From positions 1 through 61,586 of the forward strand of contig CASFRF010000072.1 of assembly GCA_949297015.1 (NCBI GenBank): a stretch of 61,586 nucleotides of DNA. Direction: 5' to 3'. This DNA comes from an uncultured bacterium. Its GTDB lineage: Bacteria; Verrucomicrobiota; Lentisphaeria; Victivallales; Victivallaceae. A model generated the notes under the pieces. It was not told the DNA's origin. It made no database searches and saw only the letters and a list, made by a program, of their open reading frames with translations. Shown here piece after piece: positions 60,707-61,586 of the stretch (position 1 is its first letter; every line of letters starts with the position of its first letter). Position numbers and translations under genes: made by a program.

Positions 60707-61543
60707 TCAGAAAAACGGGCATTCGCTGCGCGTCGACCGGTCCTTCCAGATTCCCCCCGGAGCCTCCAGCCAGCCCCAACCCACGGAGTTCCAGCTCGGC
60801 TTCCCGATATAGACGTAGTAGAGGTTGGAGGGCACCGCCAGCCCCTCGCCCCAGCCGTTTCCCTTGAACACCGCGCGGTTCTCGCTGGCTACGTTGCCGG
60901 CGGCGGTCAGCACGTTCCCCTGGCGATTACCATGGGCCATCAGGGCCCGGGACCACTTATTTTCCACTTCATAGAGACGGTCAGCGATCAACATCTTCCG
61001 GCTCGCCGGCACCGGGCCTTTGGATAGATTGGAGAAGCGGAAATAGCTAACCGGCTGCTGGTCGCTCTCCTCCTGTCCGGTTCCCAACGCCACCGCATAC
61101 GAGATCGCACCGCGGCTACCGTTTCCATCATACACGCCCTCCGACATCAGCCGAGGCACATCGAACGGCACACTCGGGCAGAACAGCACGTCAGCCTTCA
61201 GCCGTTTCCGGGCGTGGTCCCAGGGAGTGTCCCCATTGCAGTTTTCGGTCTCGATTCCGAGATACTTGTTGGCGTAAAACAAATAACTCTCCCCTTCATT
61301 GTTGGAGCCAAGCCGTTGACTGGCAACCAGCGAGTAAGGCCGTCCCGGCAGGTAGTCGGCGAAGTCCGAACCGTAGGTAGCCAGCGCCGTGTACTGCTGT
61401 TTCAGGTTGCTGATGCATGCGGCCAGCTTGGCCTTGTCCCGCGCGCTGTTCAGCGCCGGGAGCAGCATGGAGGCCAGAATCGCGATGATCGCGATCACCA
61501 CCAGCAATTCGATCAGGGTAAAACTCTTTTTCAGGCTTTTCAC
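60707..61543 (-). CDS. Type II secretion pseudopilin-like protein
   Basis: 278 residues from GTG 61543, with GGAGG seven bases upstream and no ATG nearer. The prepilin leader is complete: [19 protein letters not shown], cleaved before Phe, with the conserved Glu5 of the mature form. The middle part ([22 protein letters not shown]) is typical of the family. The C-terminal region has [20 protein letters not shown] where most family members have H-x9-DG; the DG is replaced here. It probably is exported and could take part in a surface or secretion structure; the exact role is unknown. Confidence 0.85.
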   Translation of the reverse strand: MKSLKKSFTLIELLVVIAIIAILASMLLPALNSARDKAKLAACISNLKQQYTALATYGSDFADYLPGRPYSLVASQRLGSNNEGESYLFYANKYLGIETENCNGDTPWDHARKRLKADVLFCPSVPFDVPRLMSEGVYDGNGSRGAISYAVALGTGQEESDQQPVSYFRFSNLSKGPVPASRKMLIADRLYEVENKWSRALMAHGNRQGNVLTAAGNVASENRAVFKGNGWGEGLAVPSNLYYVYIGKPSWNSVGWGWLEAPGGIWKDRSTRSECPFF

Positions 61544-61586
61544 TTCACCACCTCCAGTGTTGGTTTGATGTTTCGTTTCGCCTTGT

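Overview
This window is a GC-rich (by eye well above 60%) bacterial chromosome segment that best fits the phylum Lentisphaerota (Victivallales-like). The taxonomic hints are two pseudopilin-like proteins (one with the [16 protein letters not shown] leader, one showing the H-Xn-DG tail) at the window edges, large secreted carbohydrate-active proteins, a uroporphyrinogen-decarboxylase-like paralogue next to a GntR regulator, and a Gram-negative envelope gene set (GmhB, MsbA-like exporter, UDP-glucuronate decarboxylase, Pal-less LysM lipoprotein). The assignment is inference from gene content. I see no rRNA, tRNA, insertion sequence, CRISPR array, prophage or plasmid origin.

Layout. 1-16.1 kb is housekeeping on the plus strand: zinc-ribbon coiled-coil protein, carB, icd, an EIIA-CBS protein with an SLC13/ArsB-NhaD transporter, GNAT, miaA, folK (minus), fmt, rng, an NtrC-type regulator and metX-metW. 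16.2-24.5 kb is accessory: UroD-like enzyme, GntR regulator, a 1300-residue secreted CBM9/beta-propeller protein, and on the minus strand a DUF5808-like membrane protein coupled to an SGNH hydrolase. 24.5-26.7 kb holds the most distinctive element: a CPA2-type antiporter on the minus strand preceded by a recognisable fluoride riboswitch with its own terminator, diverging from an XRE-cupin regulator and a tiny FeoB-associated-type Cys-rich protein. 26.7-34.8 kb: gmhB, rpsO with a structured leader, then minus-strand operon lysM-phoH-pgpH-ybeY-SUKH, and acpP-fabF. 35-51 kb, plus strand: degT-msbA-like-malic enzyme-GH78, ftsK-rodZ-like, aroQ-accB-accC-asp23-amaP-like-maf-chrA pair. 51-61.6 kb, minus strand: UDP-glucuronate decarboxylase, a three-gene set of unknown membrane proteins (two of them very small), DUF493-nifS, two paralogous secreted domain proteins, a 1345-residue GH42-like protein and a pseudopilin.

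Regulatory style. Sigma70-type promoters with 16-17-base spacers are easy to see (TATAGT and TATATT are favoured -10 boxes). Three of them (metX, ftsK, aroQ) place the predicted transcription start on the ATG itself, so these genes look leaderless; in two of them the stop codon of the upstream gene lies inside the -10 box. Several intergenic regions are so compact that terminator, promoter and stop codon share bases. Functionally, folK and fmt share a divergent promoter (folate synthesis and a folate-dependent reaction), and accBC/asp23/aroQ keep an arrangement also known from Firmicutes. The novel-system candidates are the fluoride-responsive antiporter, the leaderless promoters, and the conserved-looking unknown cluster at 51.97-53.48 kb; none is proven by sequence alone.
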